From assembly GCA_941918925.1 (NCBI GenBank), contig OW799233.1:84574055-84638054 (forward strand): a stretch of 64,000 nt of DNA. The letters are read 5' to 3'. The notes below the pieces were generated by a model that saw only the letters and a list, made by a program, of their open reading frames with translations, searched no databases and was not told where the DNA came from. The DNA is from Phyto melanocephala. Its lineage: Eukaryota > Arthropoda > Insecta > Diptera > Rhinophoridae. The translations under genes and the position numbers were made by a program. Shown here piece by piece: positions 22,930 to 34,383 of the stretch (positions are counted from its first letter, which is position 1; each line of letters begins with the position of its first letter).

Positions 22930-23706
22930 GTTCAGGTTTCCCTTACTTTTGATGTTAATATACCAATAATTTAAGTATTCATATCATGTCAAAACAAAAT
23001 TTAACAAAAGTAAAAAATCTCTTAAGTTAAGTTCCCATTAGCTAAATATTGAGCGAAATAGACGTAACCACTAATATGTAAATATTTATTTTGTCCTATT
23101 AAATAAATGTTTATTCTTTTACAAATGTTATTAATTTCTACCAACTTCAATACCAATTCATTGAAATATGTTTTAACTAAAATTAGCGAAGAAAAATTGT
23201 ATAAAATTAAATTAATATTTATTAGAAATAGTGGTTATGCATTTTTGGACAAATACTTACTAAATGTGAACATACATAACTTTTTAAAAACGTGTAATAA
23301 TATATTGTTCTATATTTATTACATTTTTTCTGCAGATATTTTCTGAAGTTTGAAAATATTTTGAATATACATATGTATATCAAACCTAAAACAATTAAAT
23401 ATACCATAATTTGCAAAACGTTTTGTTAGTAATTTGGAAAATTAAATAAATGGTTTTTGTAAAAAGTCAAATAATCGATCTCTCTAATGCACACAATGTG
23501 AAACAAACATTCCACACCATTAAATTCTCCTTACCAAACGATTGCCTAATCTAGTTGTAGCCTTGAAGCGGTAGTCGCTTGTTACATTTAAAAGTTGTAA
23601 CACGCATCATAACCTTAAAATTAAATGGTTTATACCGCAGAAACCGAAGTCCGTCAGTCGAAAATCTATGTCATACTCTTTCACATGCCAGCATAGCGTC
23701 CTACAT
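22930..23706. other. AT-rich stretch without recognisable gene
   Basis: Frames at 23107-23346 (plus) and 23222-23416 (minus) overlap antisense, are Ile/Lys/Phe-rich and not supported. Nothing else recognised. Confidence 0.45.
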
Positions 23707-24210
23707 ACCTTGAAAAATAATAAAAAAAAAAATTATAAACAGAATAAAAAAATAATAATATAAAATAAAACAATAAACAAAAAAAAAAATTAAAAAAAAT
23801 AATAAAAATATTAATCTAATATATAAAATAAAAAAAAACATAATTTTTTTGGCTCAGCTGGGATTCGATGCCATGTTTACTCAAACTAGTATAACACGTT
23901 TGTATGTATGTATGTTGTTGTTGTTAAAAAAAAACGAGGTGGTCGTGGTTCTTGCTCATATATCAGTTTTTCATGTCCTGATGTGTCTGATTTTCAATAC
24001 CGATCTATTCCTGAATATTTCTGATATTTTAATATCTCACCCGTGTCTAGGCGACGTCGGGTGTTGATTTCAACATTCACATGGACAGACGGACTTAATG
24101 ACAGCTTAATCGACTTCCCTGTTCATAAGCTTTCAGAAAATATATACTTTATTGGGTCGGAAATGAAAATTGTAGAAATTTCACACGGAATGACAAACCC
24201 TTATATACCA
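23707..24210 (-). mobile_element. DINE-1-like family A copy lacking its 3' end
   Basis: An A-rich domain (23707-23848) is followed by the tRNA-like block at 23851-23895, GAGGTGGTCGTGG, the GATGTGTCTGATTTTCAATACC text of the 14136/49139 subgroup, and the CTTTATTGGGTCGG block. It decays at TATATACCATTTTT near 24210. The hairpin-bearing 3' end is absent. Confidence 0.7.
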
Positions 24211-24399
24211 TTTTTTTATATTTCTTTTTAAACCTGTTTTTACGATCTCAGTTTTAACAAGTAAGAGCACTATATTCGGCTGTGCCGAATTTTTTATACC
24301 CACCACCAATTTTGTGTACATTTAAAGCACAATATTTATTATTTTGTTAATCATTATGGATAATCTCTTTATAATAAAATATGTATCACTTTCTTTGTA

Positions 24400-25004
24400 G
24401 AGGGTGGTTAAATTTTAAGGGCCCATGTTGAAGATGAGCCACACAAACAACAAGTTTTTTTTGCATTTCATTTGACATTTCTCAATCTCAGACCAACTTA
24501 AAAGTGAAAAGATACGCAAATGAGCAACGCGTTAAAGTTACTCAGGTTTTTTATAAAAATGGGCGTTCAAGTCAAAATGCACTTTGTGCACTTCGTAATT
24601 CTTTTGATCAACATAATCGTTCAAATTCGTCCACAATCGGGGAATTGTAGAAAATATTTAAATTTCTGCAAAACAGGTCTGTATAAAATGTTAGAAAATC
24701 TGTGAATGCCTTCTTAGTTCGTTGAATGGGAACCATTGCTGTTTTTTGCGATAGTGTGGCAAAAAATCAGTCAACATCGACTCATCATCATGCCCAACAA
24801 TTGACCATCAACATTGTCATTGAAAATTTGGACCATCAGATAGAGGAGTGGCGCCAAGGATGGGGGGCCGTTTGGCCGATATTTTGTTAAATACATAATT
24901 GAACCGTACAAATGTTATCATTACTAAAAGAAATAATAATAATTTCCTAAATAATTTGTGTTTTATTTAAATTCAACATCGGCCCTTGAAATTTAACCAC
25001 CCTT
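24400..25004 (+). mobile_element. 605-bp deleted mariner-like element nested in DINE family B
   Basis: Terminal inverted repeats start GAGGGTGGTTAAATTTTAAG and (from the right) AAGGGTGGTTAAATTTCAAG, and both continue to ATGTTGAA. TA at 24398-24399 and 25005-25006 is the target duplication. The interior translates in broken frames to an N-terminal helix-turn-helix segment resembling Tc1/mariner transposases of the type with ANEQRVKVTQVFYKNG near the start and NALCALRNSF following, then jumps to QQLTINI. The DD34D catalytic region is missing, so the copy depended on an intact relative. Confidence 0.82.
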
Positions 25005-25190
25005 TATAACTTCGATATGCTACTAAAATGCTTTTGTTAATGTAGTCTTTTAGTAAAAGTGGGCGTTGAAGTAGGCATGTCAATAAAGTTTCTGCTAATA
25101 AATACAACTTAGACATTTCAATATAGTCCGTCCTTTATTTTCCCAAAAGCTTTGTCAATAGAGAAATTACATGAATTTAAGATAAACTGT

Positions 25191-26030
25191 TATATGGGAG
25201 GTAGGCGTTAAAGTGGGCGTGTAACCAAAATTTTTGGCACAACAATAACATTGATTAGAAGGGTATATGTAGCAAATTTCATCATCATACCTCTAATTTT
25301 TTCGGTTTTATGAGCTCTTAAATTTCATGAACGGTAGATAACGTGAAAAGTGGGCGTTATAGTAGGCGTGTCAAAGCTGGTTTTGCTAATGAGTACAACT
25401 AAGGTATTTCAATATAGTCCTTTGTTATTCCAAAATCTTTATTAATAGAGGAATTATATGAATTTCAGCTAAACCGTTATATGGGAAGTGGGCGTAAAAG
25501 TGGGCATGTCACCTAAGTTTGACCATTATACCTCTAATTTTGGCGGTTTTATGAGCTTTTAAATTTCATTAACGGTAGATAACGTGAAAAGTAGGCGTTA
25601 ACGTAGGCGTGTCAAAGTTGTTTTTGCGAATGAGTACAACTTAGATGTTTCAATATAGCCCTTTATTATTCAAAATTCTTTGTTAATAAAGAAATTATAT
25701 GAATTTTAGATAAATCGTTATATGGGAGGTGGGCGTAAAAGTGGGTGTGGCACCTTAATTTTTTGGCACAGTAATGACATTGCCTAGGGGGATATACGTA
25801 GCAAATTTGACCATTATACCTCTTATTTTGGCGGTTTTATGAGCTTTTAAATTTCATTAACGGTAGATAACGTGAAAAGTGGGCGTTGTAGTAGGCGTGT
25901 CAAAGTTGTTTTTGCGAATGAGTACATCTTAGATGTTTCAATATAGCCCTTTATTATTCCAAAATCTTTATTAATAGAGAAATTATATGAATTTTAGGTA
26001 AAACGTTATATGGGATGTGGGCGTAAAAGT
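25191..26030. repeat. internal tandem repeats of DINE family B
   Basis: TATATGGGA starts units near 25191, 25479, 25720 and 26008, giving periods of about 288, 241 and 288 bp. Each unit contains GTGGGCGTAAAAGTGGGCGT, GCGGTTTTATGAGCTTTTAA, AACGGTAGATAACGTGAAAA and a TTTCAATATAGCCCTTTATT variant. The shorter unit lacks about 47 bp around the TTGGCACA segment. Confidence 0.8.
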
Positions 26031-26908
26031 GGGCGTGGCACATTGATTTTCCGTTACAAAAAAGCGTTTCACCAAAAAACAAAGTGTGCAAAATTTCAGA
26101 GTCGTACATCCAATTTTGTTGCTTTTATGACGTTTTTGTTTTTAAATATACCGAAAAATACACTGTGCGGTAAAAATTTTCGTACATTTTGATCGATAAC
26201 TCCTCTCCTAATGCATAGATTTAGATAATTTTCGGAGAGAAATATTGTTTTTACTCAGGAAATATATATTCGAAGTTTCATGAGTCTACGTTAATGCGTT
26301 TGGACACAATTCCATTTTATTCGGTGTTCGAGGGACACGGTTTTTTCGACCTACTCTTGCTTTTCGAGCTATAACTCTCTTCCTAATATTCCGATTTAGC
26401 CCATTTTCAATACCAAACAAACCTTGTCTATAAGAAAGATTCTGGCAAAATTTGAGCCCCCTAGCTTTTTCGGTGCGACCTCTATCGTGCTTTCAACAGA
26501 CGGACAGACGGACAGACGGACGGACATAGCTAGATCGTCATCAAATCAAACCCTGATTCAGAATATATATACTTTATGGGGTCTAAAATGGATATTTCGA
26601 TGTGTTACAAACGGAATGACAAAATGAATATACCCCCACCATTTTTTTGGTGGCGGGTATAAAAATGTCTTCATTTTTTACTTATTTGTCACGTGTGGTA
26701 CTATGACTGTAGACTTGATAACTATAAAAACAAAACGAATTTTAATAACCTCAGAGTCCGTACTAGTTTATATTATTACCCCTCTTTCCACTTATTTTAG
26801 ACTTGTAGCAAGAAAATAAAATACTTTGTGTGAACCTAGGCAATATAAATTTAAAAAAAATTTTAAATGATTATACAGATTGTATTGTTTAAGCCAAAAC
26901 ATATTTAT

Positions 26909-27440
26909 TATACCCTTTACCTGTGGTGCACAAGGGTATATATAGCTTTGTCATTCCGTTTGTAATTTCTACAATTTTCATTTCCGACCCCATAAAGTAT
27001 ATATTTTCTGAAAGCTTATGAATAGAGGAGTCGATTAAGCCCTGACCGTCTGTCCGTCTATCCGTCTGCCCGTCTGTCCGTGTGTTGGTTGAAATCAACT
27101 TTTAGAAGCAACTATATGTTCCTCAGATCTGTATATGGTATCAATCTCTTGGAAATATCCAGGAATGAATCGCTATTGAAATTCAGCACAATCGCCCCAT
27201 AACTTTCTCAGATATGAGCAAAAAACCACGACCACCTCGTTTTTTTCACAATTACAACAACAACATACATGCATACATACATGTAAAAAACATACCAAAC
27301 AAAAAAATTACAAAAAAAAAAATATTAAAAATAAGAAAAAAATAATAAAAAAAACTACAAAAAAAAATTTTAAAAAAATTTAAAACAAAAATTTAAAAAT
27401 TTTTCTAAAAAAAATTTTTTAAAAAAATTTAAAAAATATA
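26909..27440 (+). mobile_element. DINE-1-like family A, 5' part
   Basis: Plus-strand 5' end TATACCCTTTACCTGTGGTG..AAGGGTATATATAGC, then TTTGTCATTCCGTTTGTAAT, CCGACCCCATAAAGTATATA, CTGACCGTCTGTCCGTC and ACCACGACCACCTCG. It runs into an A/T tract and is cut at 27447, where a copy in the opposite orientation begins. It belongs to the GTGCACCAC subgroup with 9571 and 35168. Confidence 0.75.
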
Positions 27441-27446
27441 AAAAAA

Positions 27447-28285
27447 CAAGTAAGAGCGCTATATTCGGCCGTGCCGAATCTTATATACCCTTCACAACGT
27501 GAATTCATGCAATAACAGTGGTTTGTGTCACCATTTATCCCATATGAAATACGTACATACATATAAAAACATACATATATAAAAACGTCCCATTGTAAAA
27601 TTATAAATTCACGTATGAATGTTAAAAAAAACAAAAAAAAAAAAAAAATTTTTAAAAAATTTAAAAAAAAAATTTAAAAAAAAAAAATTTTTTTTAAAAA
27701 AAAAAATTTTTTAAAAAATTATTATGTATATAATATATATAAAACAAAAAAAAATAAAAAAAAAATTAAAAAAAAAAAATTAAAAAAAAAATAATAAAAA
27801 TATAAATAATTAATTATAAAAAAAATAAAAAAAAAAAATAAAAAAAAATAAAAAAAAAAATTTAAAAAAAAATTTTTTTGGCTCAGCTGGGATTCGATGC
27901 CACGTTTTTTCTAACCAGTATACACGTTTGTATGTATGTTGTTGTTGTAATGTTGCTTTTGTGAAAAAAAATCGAGGTGGTCGTGGGTTTTTGCTCATAT
28001 CTCAGTTGTTTATGTACCGATGTTTCTGATTTTCAATAGCGATCTACTCCCGAATATTTCTGATATTTTAATACCTCACCCGAGTCCAAGCGATGTCGGG
28101 GGGCTTCAAAAAGTTGATTTCAACATACACACGGACAGACGGACAGACTGACAGCGCTTAATCGACTCCCCTATTCATAAGCTTTCAGAAAATATATACT
28201 TTATGGGGTCGGAAATGAAAATTGTAGAAATTTCACACGGAATGACAAACCTATATATACCCTTTTTCACTGTGTGAAGGGTATA
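27447..28285 (-). mobile_element. DINE-1-like family A, full length
   Basis: Left edge CAAGTAAGAGCGCTATATTC with hairpin ATTCGGCCGTGCCGAAT (element 3' end), TTATATACCCTTCACAACG, a long A/T domain (27620-27880), the tRNA-like block at 27880-27925, GAGGTGGTCGTGG, CACGGACAGACGGACAGACT and the CTTTATGGGGTCGG block. Right edge CACTGTGTGAAGGGTATA. It is the mirror image in orientation of the copy at 49139 and of similar length (839 versus 821 bp). Confidence 0.82.
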
Positions 28286-28488
28286 AAAATAATAAAATAT
28301 AAATAATATATTAAATTAAATAAAATTTTTTTGGCTCAGCTGGGATTCGATGCCACATTTATTCTAACGTGTACGTATGCACGTATTCTATATGAGATGA
28401 ATGGTGATACAAACAATTGTTATTGCATGACTACACGTTGTGAAGGGTATATAAGATTCGGCACGGCCGAATATAGCACTGTTACTTG
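28286..28488 (+). mobile_element. chimeric DINE-1-like family A fragment with inverted junction
   Basis: 28318-28370 carries the tRNA-like block in minus orientation (GGCTCAGCTGGGATTCGATG). From about 28375 to 28488 the text is the 3' end in plus orientation: CGTATTCTATATGAGATGAA, TTGTGAAGGGTATATAAG, hairpin ATTCGGCACGGCCGAAT, then the terminus GCACTGTTACTTG. The two halves cannot come from one uninterrupted copy. Confidence 0.7.
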
Positions 28489-29879
28489 TTTTTAAAGTAG
28501 TCTTGATTCATTAGCTGATTATTTTTTCTTTACTTATCTTAAGCTTTCGCTATCAAAGTTTATACAAAAAAACTATTCTCTCTCTCTCTCTTATATCTTC
28601 TATTTCAAGTGTCAGACTTTAAAAATTAAAACTATAAACAAAAAATTCTCCACAAACTGCGGTTACCTGATAAATAAGTATGCCTTGGTAAAACTATGAA
28701 ATAAATATGTTATAGATTTCAGAGTTATTAATCTGTTAAATTCCCTCAGTATATTATAACTATTAATGTATAATTGTATAACACATGTTTATGTGACAAA
28801 CTTCTTTTGGAAACTGCAGGGAAACTGATTTTTAAATCTATTTTACCTAGTATCTCATAAAATAAATATTTTCGTAACATAGACTAGACAAATACTACAG
28901 CTGAGAAGTGACTTTTTAAACATACTGGAAGAGAGAGCGAGAGAATTTATTTAATCTGGGCCCAGAATTTTATTGAAATAATGAAATGAATAAACAATAA
29001 AAACCATAATTAAAGTAAGTGTAGACAACTTGTGTATAAAAAAAGCATGCAAAATATATCTTATTAAAATAGAGCTTTTGCGGTTTTGGTTAAACGCATA
29101 AATCAAGCTCGGTTCTAGCTTACTCGTTTGGGGCGGAAGTTTTGAATTGTTTTATGGCTGCCAAAAATATCCTATTTCAACTAACTTATATACACAGTTA
29201 TGCAACTGTCACAAACGTTGAATTTCGCCCTACACGACGAATTCTTTAGTTAAGATTCATCGTGTAAATGAAGCAAGACAACGACGAAAAATAACAATTT
29301 TTGTAGTAAAGTTAATTGTGCAGAAACGAACAAAAAAAAAATCAAAGAATTTTAATTTTTATGAAAATCGTTAAAATAATAAATACTATTTCTGCTATAA
29401 AAAATAGAAGGAAGTGGTGAATGCGTCCAGTAAACATTTATTACAATTTTTTTTTTCGTAAAAAAAAACTGGACAATATTAACAGCACATCTAAAAACAA
29501 TTTTTTAGTTAACTATTTGGCATATTTACTTTAAATGCTATAAAATAAAAACAAAACAAATATCAAAGTAAAATTCAACTTTATTTATTAAACCAAACAT
29601 GGTAACATGTATTTATTTGTTTGTCGTTCGCTGACATATGAAATATAAATTAGTCTATTGAAGTGTTAACCGCGTATGATGAGTTTCGCCCGACGCCGTG
29701 ATTGTGTGTGTATTCAAAGTTTAAGATCCGACTGTAAATGTCGAAAATATATCGGAAAGCTTATTTTTTCAAACCGTATATTCGGGTACTCGGTTGTGTA
29801 CAGCCAACTATTTTTGTTGCTGGTAAGACGTGTCGCTTCTTTGATAAGAAAAAGACAAATATGAAAAAAAATACTATAA
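28489..29879. other. stretch without recognisable gene
   Basis: Includes a TC microsatellite near 28573 and a small hairpin near 29235 (ACGACGAATTC..GATTCATCGT). The frame 29676-29864 has varied composition but no recognisable domain and no neighbouring gene signals. I do not support a gene here. Confidence 0.4.
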
Positions 29880-30345
29880 TTCCCTAATTCTTTTAACCTT
29901 TTGGAAAATCGCAGCTACTTTAATTCCTTGAAGAGCAGTTAAGTTTTCATAAAAATATCATTTTCTGTTTCCCAATCTATACAAATGTCAATGACTTTAA
30001 TAGCATCATCTACTTTAACTTTTTGAATTTTTTCAATTTGTACATTATATGCAATATCTTCGTCTAGAATACCTATAGCTTTGTTTTCATCTCAATAGTC
30101 TTCTCTGTGCTTTGTGCCAATTAAATGGGTTTAAAAATCTTTTTATAATAGGTTGTTGGTAAATTTAAAGCTGTGCAATTTGAAGGCAAGCCCATTAAGA
30201 CAAAGTTTCTGTTATCACTTTTGAGTTTGTTAATTTTAGGATAGCATGGTGCGTTGTCTCTTAGTACTAACACCTTTTTTGGATCATATTTTGGATCACT
30301 TAAAATAATACCCGATTTCGAATATATCTGGCTAAAATACAAACA
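29880..30345 (-). pseudogene. pogo/Tigger-like (jerky-type) DDE transposase remnant
   Basis: The minus-strand frame at 30121-30342 reads KKVLVLRDNAPCYPK near the middle and GLPSNCTALNLP further on. This corresponds to the catalytic LLLDNAPGHP and PPNTTALIQPMDQG motifs of the jerky/Tigger group of Tc1/mariner DDE transposases; the second Asp (in RDNAP) is kept. The usual QPMDQG run after TAL is lost. Downstream on the same strand, in other frames with stops, the text IQKVKVDDAIKVIDICIDW looks like the weakly conserved C-terminal region. The N-terminal DNA-binding half is missing, and no terminal inverted repeats were found. A dead domesticated gene is less likely than a dead transposon. Confidence 0.6.
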
Positions 30346-30974
30346 TCAGGCACACCGTCGTTTTTAAAGCAATATACGAAAATGGCGTAAATTATTCACG
30401 CGCTTTTTATTCCCCTATAATGGACTGGTCTATTATTAGAGCTTGGCTAAAATATAATAAAACAGAAAAAGTTGCACTTATTTTGAAAAAAGTTACACTT
30501 ATTATGACTGTAATGTAAATTAGTCGGCGGTTGCGTAAATCGAGCTCGCACTATATGAATGTTTGTTATTAAATTTTTTAAAAATTACCTTTCTTAAGCG
30601 TTTTTCTTGTAGCTAAAAAAGCAATTGTTAATCCGGACTAAACTATTAAATTTTACATAAAGAGTTATTGAGAGAACAGTGAGATGGCCTAGAGGAAGAG
30701 CGCAACTTTAAGCTAGTTTTGTTGTTGTTGTTTGTCTACAAACGAATGTTTATTGTTGGTCTAGTAGCTGTATTAAATTGTGTTAAATGGTTGGCAGAGT
30801 AATGGCTCTGTTCATTTGGTTCTTTTGAGGGTTACCATTATGTCTACCTATTTAAATGACTACAGACATGCCTGCCAGTTTGATTGTGTTTGCCTGCGAC
30901 AACTTAAGGTCGTATCAGTGCTGAGTAAACAAATATTATGGCCTTTTAACACGTTGGTCATATGGCAAGAATTC
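30346..30974. other. stretch without recognisable gene
   Basis: Contains two similar motifs AAAGTTGCACTTATTTT (30469) and AAAGTTACACTTATTAT (30489) and, from about 30680, less AT-rich sequence of single-copy appearance that leads to the candidate promoter. No coding frame recognised. Confidence 0.4.
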
Positions 30975-31006
30975 AGTTTAGTATTTGTCGTTGAGCAAGC
31001 AAGACC
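30973..31006 (+). promoter_or_regulatory. candidate fly core promoter (Inr plus DPE)
   Basis: TCAGTT at 30973-30978 fits the insect initiator TCAKTY with A+1 at 30975. AGACC at 31002-31006 fits the downstream promoter element RGWYV exactly at +28 to +32. The downstream text is unusually CAG/CAC-rich for this window, like a fly 5' leader, and a strong donor-like AG|GTGAGT lies at 31428-31435, so a non-coding first exon of about 455 nt is conceivable. Such an Inr/DPE pair is expected a few times by chance in 64 kb on two strands, so this is only a candidate. Confidence 0.25.
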
Positions 31007-34000
31007 GAAAAAGAGGATGGAGCGAACAGTCACAGCAGCCACGTACTACAAAGTAGCAGCCCAAGCAAATTAAAACCACCACTTTTAAGTAGGTGTTGAC
31101 TCAATGCGGTAACAAGCAGTGAGCAATTTATTCATCTACCGTCGCTAAATGAACAAAAAACATTTTTTAAATATACATTTATGTATATGGAAAATTTTTA
31201 CAAGAAAAAGTAATTATTTCCTAAAATTTTTTAATATAAAATTGAAAAGTGAACTCGTTGAATAATTACAAACAAATTAGAAGCTGTATATAACAACCAA
31301 TTTAAATGTTTTAATATAAATTTCGTACCAGCTACAAAGTACAATGGACAGCTCTTAAAGAAATTATGTGCTAAAACAAAAATCTTTAAAACATTTGTAT
31401 GGACATTTTTTTTTAATTCCTTACTATAGGTGAGTTTTTATTGTGAAAATTAAAAAAAAAATAATTTAAAATAATTCTTCTGTAATTTTGTTTATATATT
31501 TTGCGTTGTCCTAGCTAGTGTGCGTGTGTGTGTGTGTATTTGTGTCTATATTTTTGTGTCTCTTGTAAGTTCCTGTGCGCATGATTTGGAAAATCCTTTT
31601 AATTAAAAACCATAATGGTGTCCTCATATTTATTTTTGTTGGAATTTATGCGGTGGTGATGTTGTTCTTGTTGCATTTAGGTATTTCTCGATTATTATTG
31701 CTGTCTCGTCTCGTTGTCGTCTGTACTCGTTTTACAGAAGCAGCTACATACACACCAAGTTGTAATCAGGGATACCATTAATCTGGCTTTAAATGAAAAG
31801 ATGAAATAATTTTATTAAACAAATAAATTAAATTAGTTTGGACTAATTTTCTTTAATAAAAATAGTATTTAACTCGCATGAAGAAACATAATATTTTTGG
31901 CATATATTTACAGTGCCCTTAGTGTCTTCATTGAATTCTTCTAGCCAATTGAAAATATATAACAGAACAATCAGCAAATTTTGTATAATGTCTCAAGTTT
32001 TTTTTTTTTGTTTAAGACGTTTGTTCAACCAACGTGATTTAAGATAAAATTCTAAACAAGGAAAAAACATTATTTATGGTTCTTATTTAAGTAAGAAATT
32101 TAAAGACATTTAAATTGCTGTACATTTTTAAATATTAGAGATTTCCTTGTATGCATTTATCAAATACATATATAAAACGAACTCAGCTCCCAAGCCAAGC
32201 GATTTTATAATCATAAAGTTAAAAAATTATGCAAATAATAATGGAAAAAACAAAAATATGTGCATGTCAAAATTTAAACGTTTACGAAGCATTAAGTATA
32301 TGAAACAAATACTATTATTAAAAAATTTGAATTAAAATTTAAGTCAATTTCTTTGTTTGTAAAATTTATCTATTTGTTAATAACTAAATTATTTTTGTTT
32401 ACAAAAAAGAACCAGCACCAGATTTCAGTATCATATAGATAAAATCAAATTATATAAAATTAAATTTGAATAATCTTTGTCAACAATTTTATTTGATATC
32501 TTGGGCTTTACGAGTTATACCACGTGAATAGTTTTTGGGCCATTGGAGAGTTTTAATACAAATTGATTTCTATGTATTAGCACTTATTAAATATCTTCCA
32601 AATATAATATTCTGTTATCGTAAGAAATCTATATTAATTATTTTAAGGGAAATCAAATTTTATTTATTTATTTATTTATTCAATTCACTATTTTATAAAC
32701 TAACTGCACATAAATCTTTAATAATTGTAACCGGTAACAAAACAAAATTAATCTCAATTACAGTTTTACAAATTTGCGCTTAATTAAAAAAAAAATAAAG
32801 AAAATTGATTGTGTAGCAAAAAAATGTATTTACTCCACATTTTTGAATCAGACACCTAAACCGCTAAAAAAAAATTTTAGATGCTTTCAAATGTGTTTTG
32901 CAGCTCTAAACTTCTTCCACTAATCAATGATAACGTAAATTATTTCTTTTTAAGGAAGTGCATTGCGCCATATAATAATGACATTGTCGTTTACAGATAA
33001 CTGATATACGCTAAGATTCTGTGTTTCATTTCCTTAATAATTTTTAAAACTTTCATTTCCATTTATAAAAATTGCAAGGAAAATTAATTGATATTAAGTT
33101 ATACGATTGATCCAGTTTCAAGCAGTTTAAAAGTGACGCAAACAGCGCAGAGACACTTGTCTTACATGCGTTTGAAAACCGTTTCAATAATGCTTTCAAC
33201 AGCATGTCAAATTATTAAAACCGATTTACAATAACACAAACTCACTCACACACATACACACGAATCCAATCACATTTTCACATACAATAGTATTTAATTA
33301 AATTCCATGCATGAACATAAAAAACACCTAATAAAAAAACCACCCCCTTTTTAGAAGGGAGAGATGAGTTTGCAACCCTGCATTTTGTGCAGATGCACAA
33401 AAATGCTCCGATGTCTATATGTGTGTGACTGTATGTTCATGCATTTATACACAACATGGCGCATCAGATTAAGTTTTTTTTCAATTCAATTGTAGTTGTT
33501 TTTGTTAAGGTCATTCTTTAATAAAAATCACGGAAAAAAGTGCGTTGTCGTCTGCAAATCTACAAAACATTTGTTTTACTCTCAATTGTAGCCAGATAAG
33601 AAATTGCTGATGCTGTTGTGAAAGGCAGCAGTGGATCCTGTTTTACATGGGTTGCCCGAGGCTCAGTGTTGTTTTAATAAAATCAATCACCAACTCTCTG
33701 CAACAAAATTTACATCTATATGCAATACGATAATGGCGATTCTTGTTGGTGTATGTGTTTAAGTAAGAGTATGTGTAAATGTGAGTGCATGAAATTTTGC
33801 ATTTGCAGTTGCTTTTCTTACTCCTCTTATAACTCATAGTTTACTTGAAGAATTCTTTTCACAGGGTTCAAGCGCTCCCTAATACGTTCATAGCAAGGAA
33901 TAAAACACAGCAAATTCAACCAGACCAGACAACTGTTACAATTTTTAACTTTTTATTATTCACTTCGAACGTAACGAACCGCACCCATTTCCAAAAATAA

Positions 34001-34383
34001 TAATAACAGGACTTTTAAATTTTGTATGTTTGTCTTAAACTGCACGTTAAATTGTGTTCATACACATTAATACTCATACTACTCGTACTGATAAAAACAC
34101 ATTAATTTGGATTTATTTCTCTTTTATTTAAAAAAAAAAAAAGAAACCCTTAAATATGCCTTTGCCGAAAACTAAATCGAATAATTTTTTTTTAGCTATC
34201 TTCAATAGATTTTCCTTTTTAAATATTTATGTATGTATACAAGTAAAGCATACTTTTCTTTGTTGAATTTAATTTTGGATAAACATTTTGGTGTAGTATA
34301 AATATGTTTCACTATTAAGGTTCATTTTATTCTAAACGCTTCTTAGAAATTATTAAAGATATTTATATGAACATATAACGGGT
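31007..34383. other. stretch without recognisable gene
   Basis: Mostly single-copy-looking AT-rich DNA with a TG microsatellite near 31521 and a TTTA tract near 32660. Short frames at 31575-31781, 32535-32783 and 33643-33837 show no domain or gene signals. If the promoter at 30975 is real, this would be first-intron sequence. Confidence 0.4.

Larger units (their letters stand above)
24258..26661 (-). mobile_element. DINE-1-like family B, full length with nested mariner-like element
   Basis: The plus-strand left edge CAAGTAAGAGCACTATATTC, hairpin ATTCGGCTGTGCCGAAT and TTATACCCACCACCAATTTT form the 3' end; the right edge CCACCATTTTTTTGGTGGCG plus GGTATA is the 5' end. The interior contains GGGCGTGGCAC motifs, a tandem array (25191-26030), repeated ACAGACGG motifs and an ACTTTATGGGGTC block, all close in style to Drosophila DINE-1/INE-1. 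The 605-bp mariner-like element at 24400 plus its TA duplication explains the extra length; own sequence is about 1.8 kb. No transposase frame is visible, so it is non-autonomous. Confidence 0.82.

Noticed and set aside
25191..26030. CRISPR-like or host satellite array
   Set aside because: Repeats are long, few and confined to a DINE element; the organism is a eukaryote.
29089..30560. GCATAAATCAAGCTCG (29096) and GCGTAAATCGAGCTCG (30533) as transposon ends around the pogo-like remnant
   Set aside because: They are direct, not inverted, repeats and no TA duplication is evident; left as unexplained similarity.
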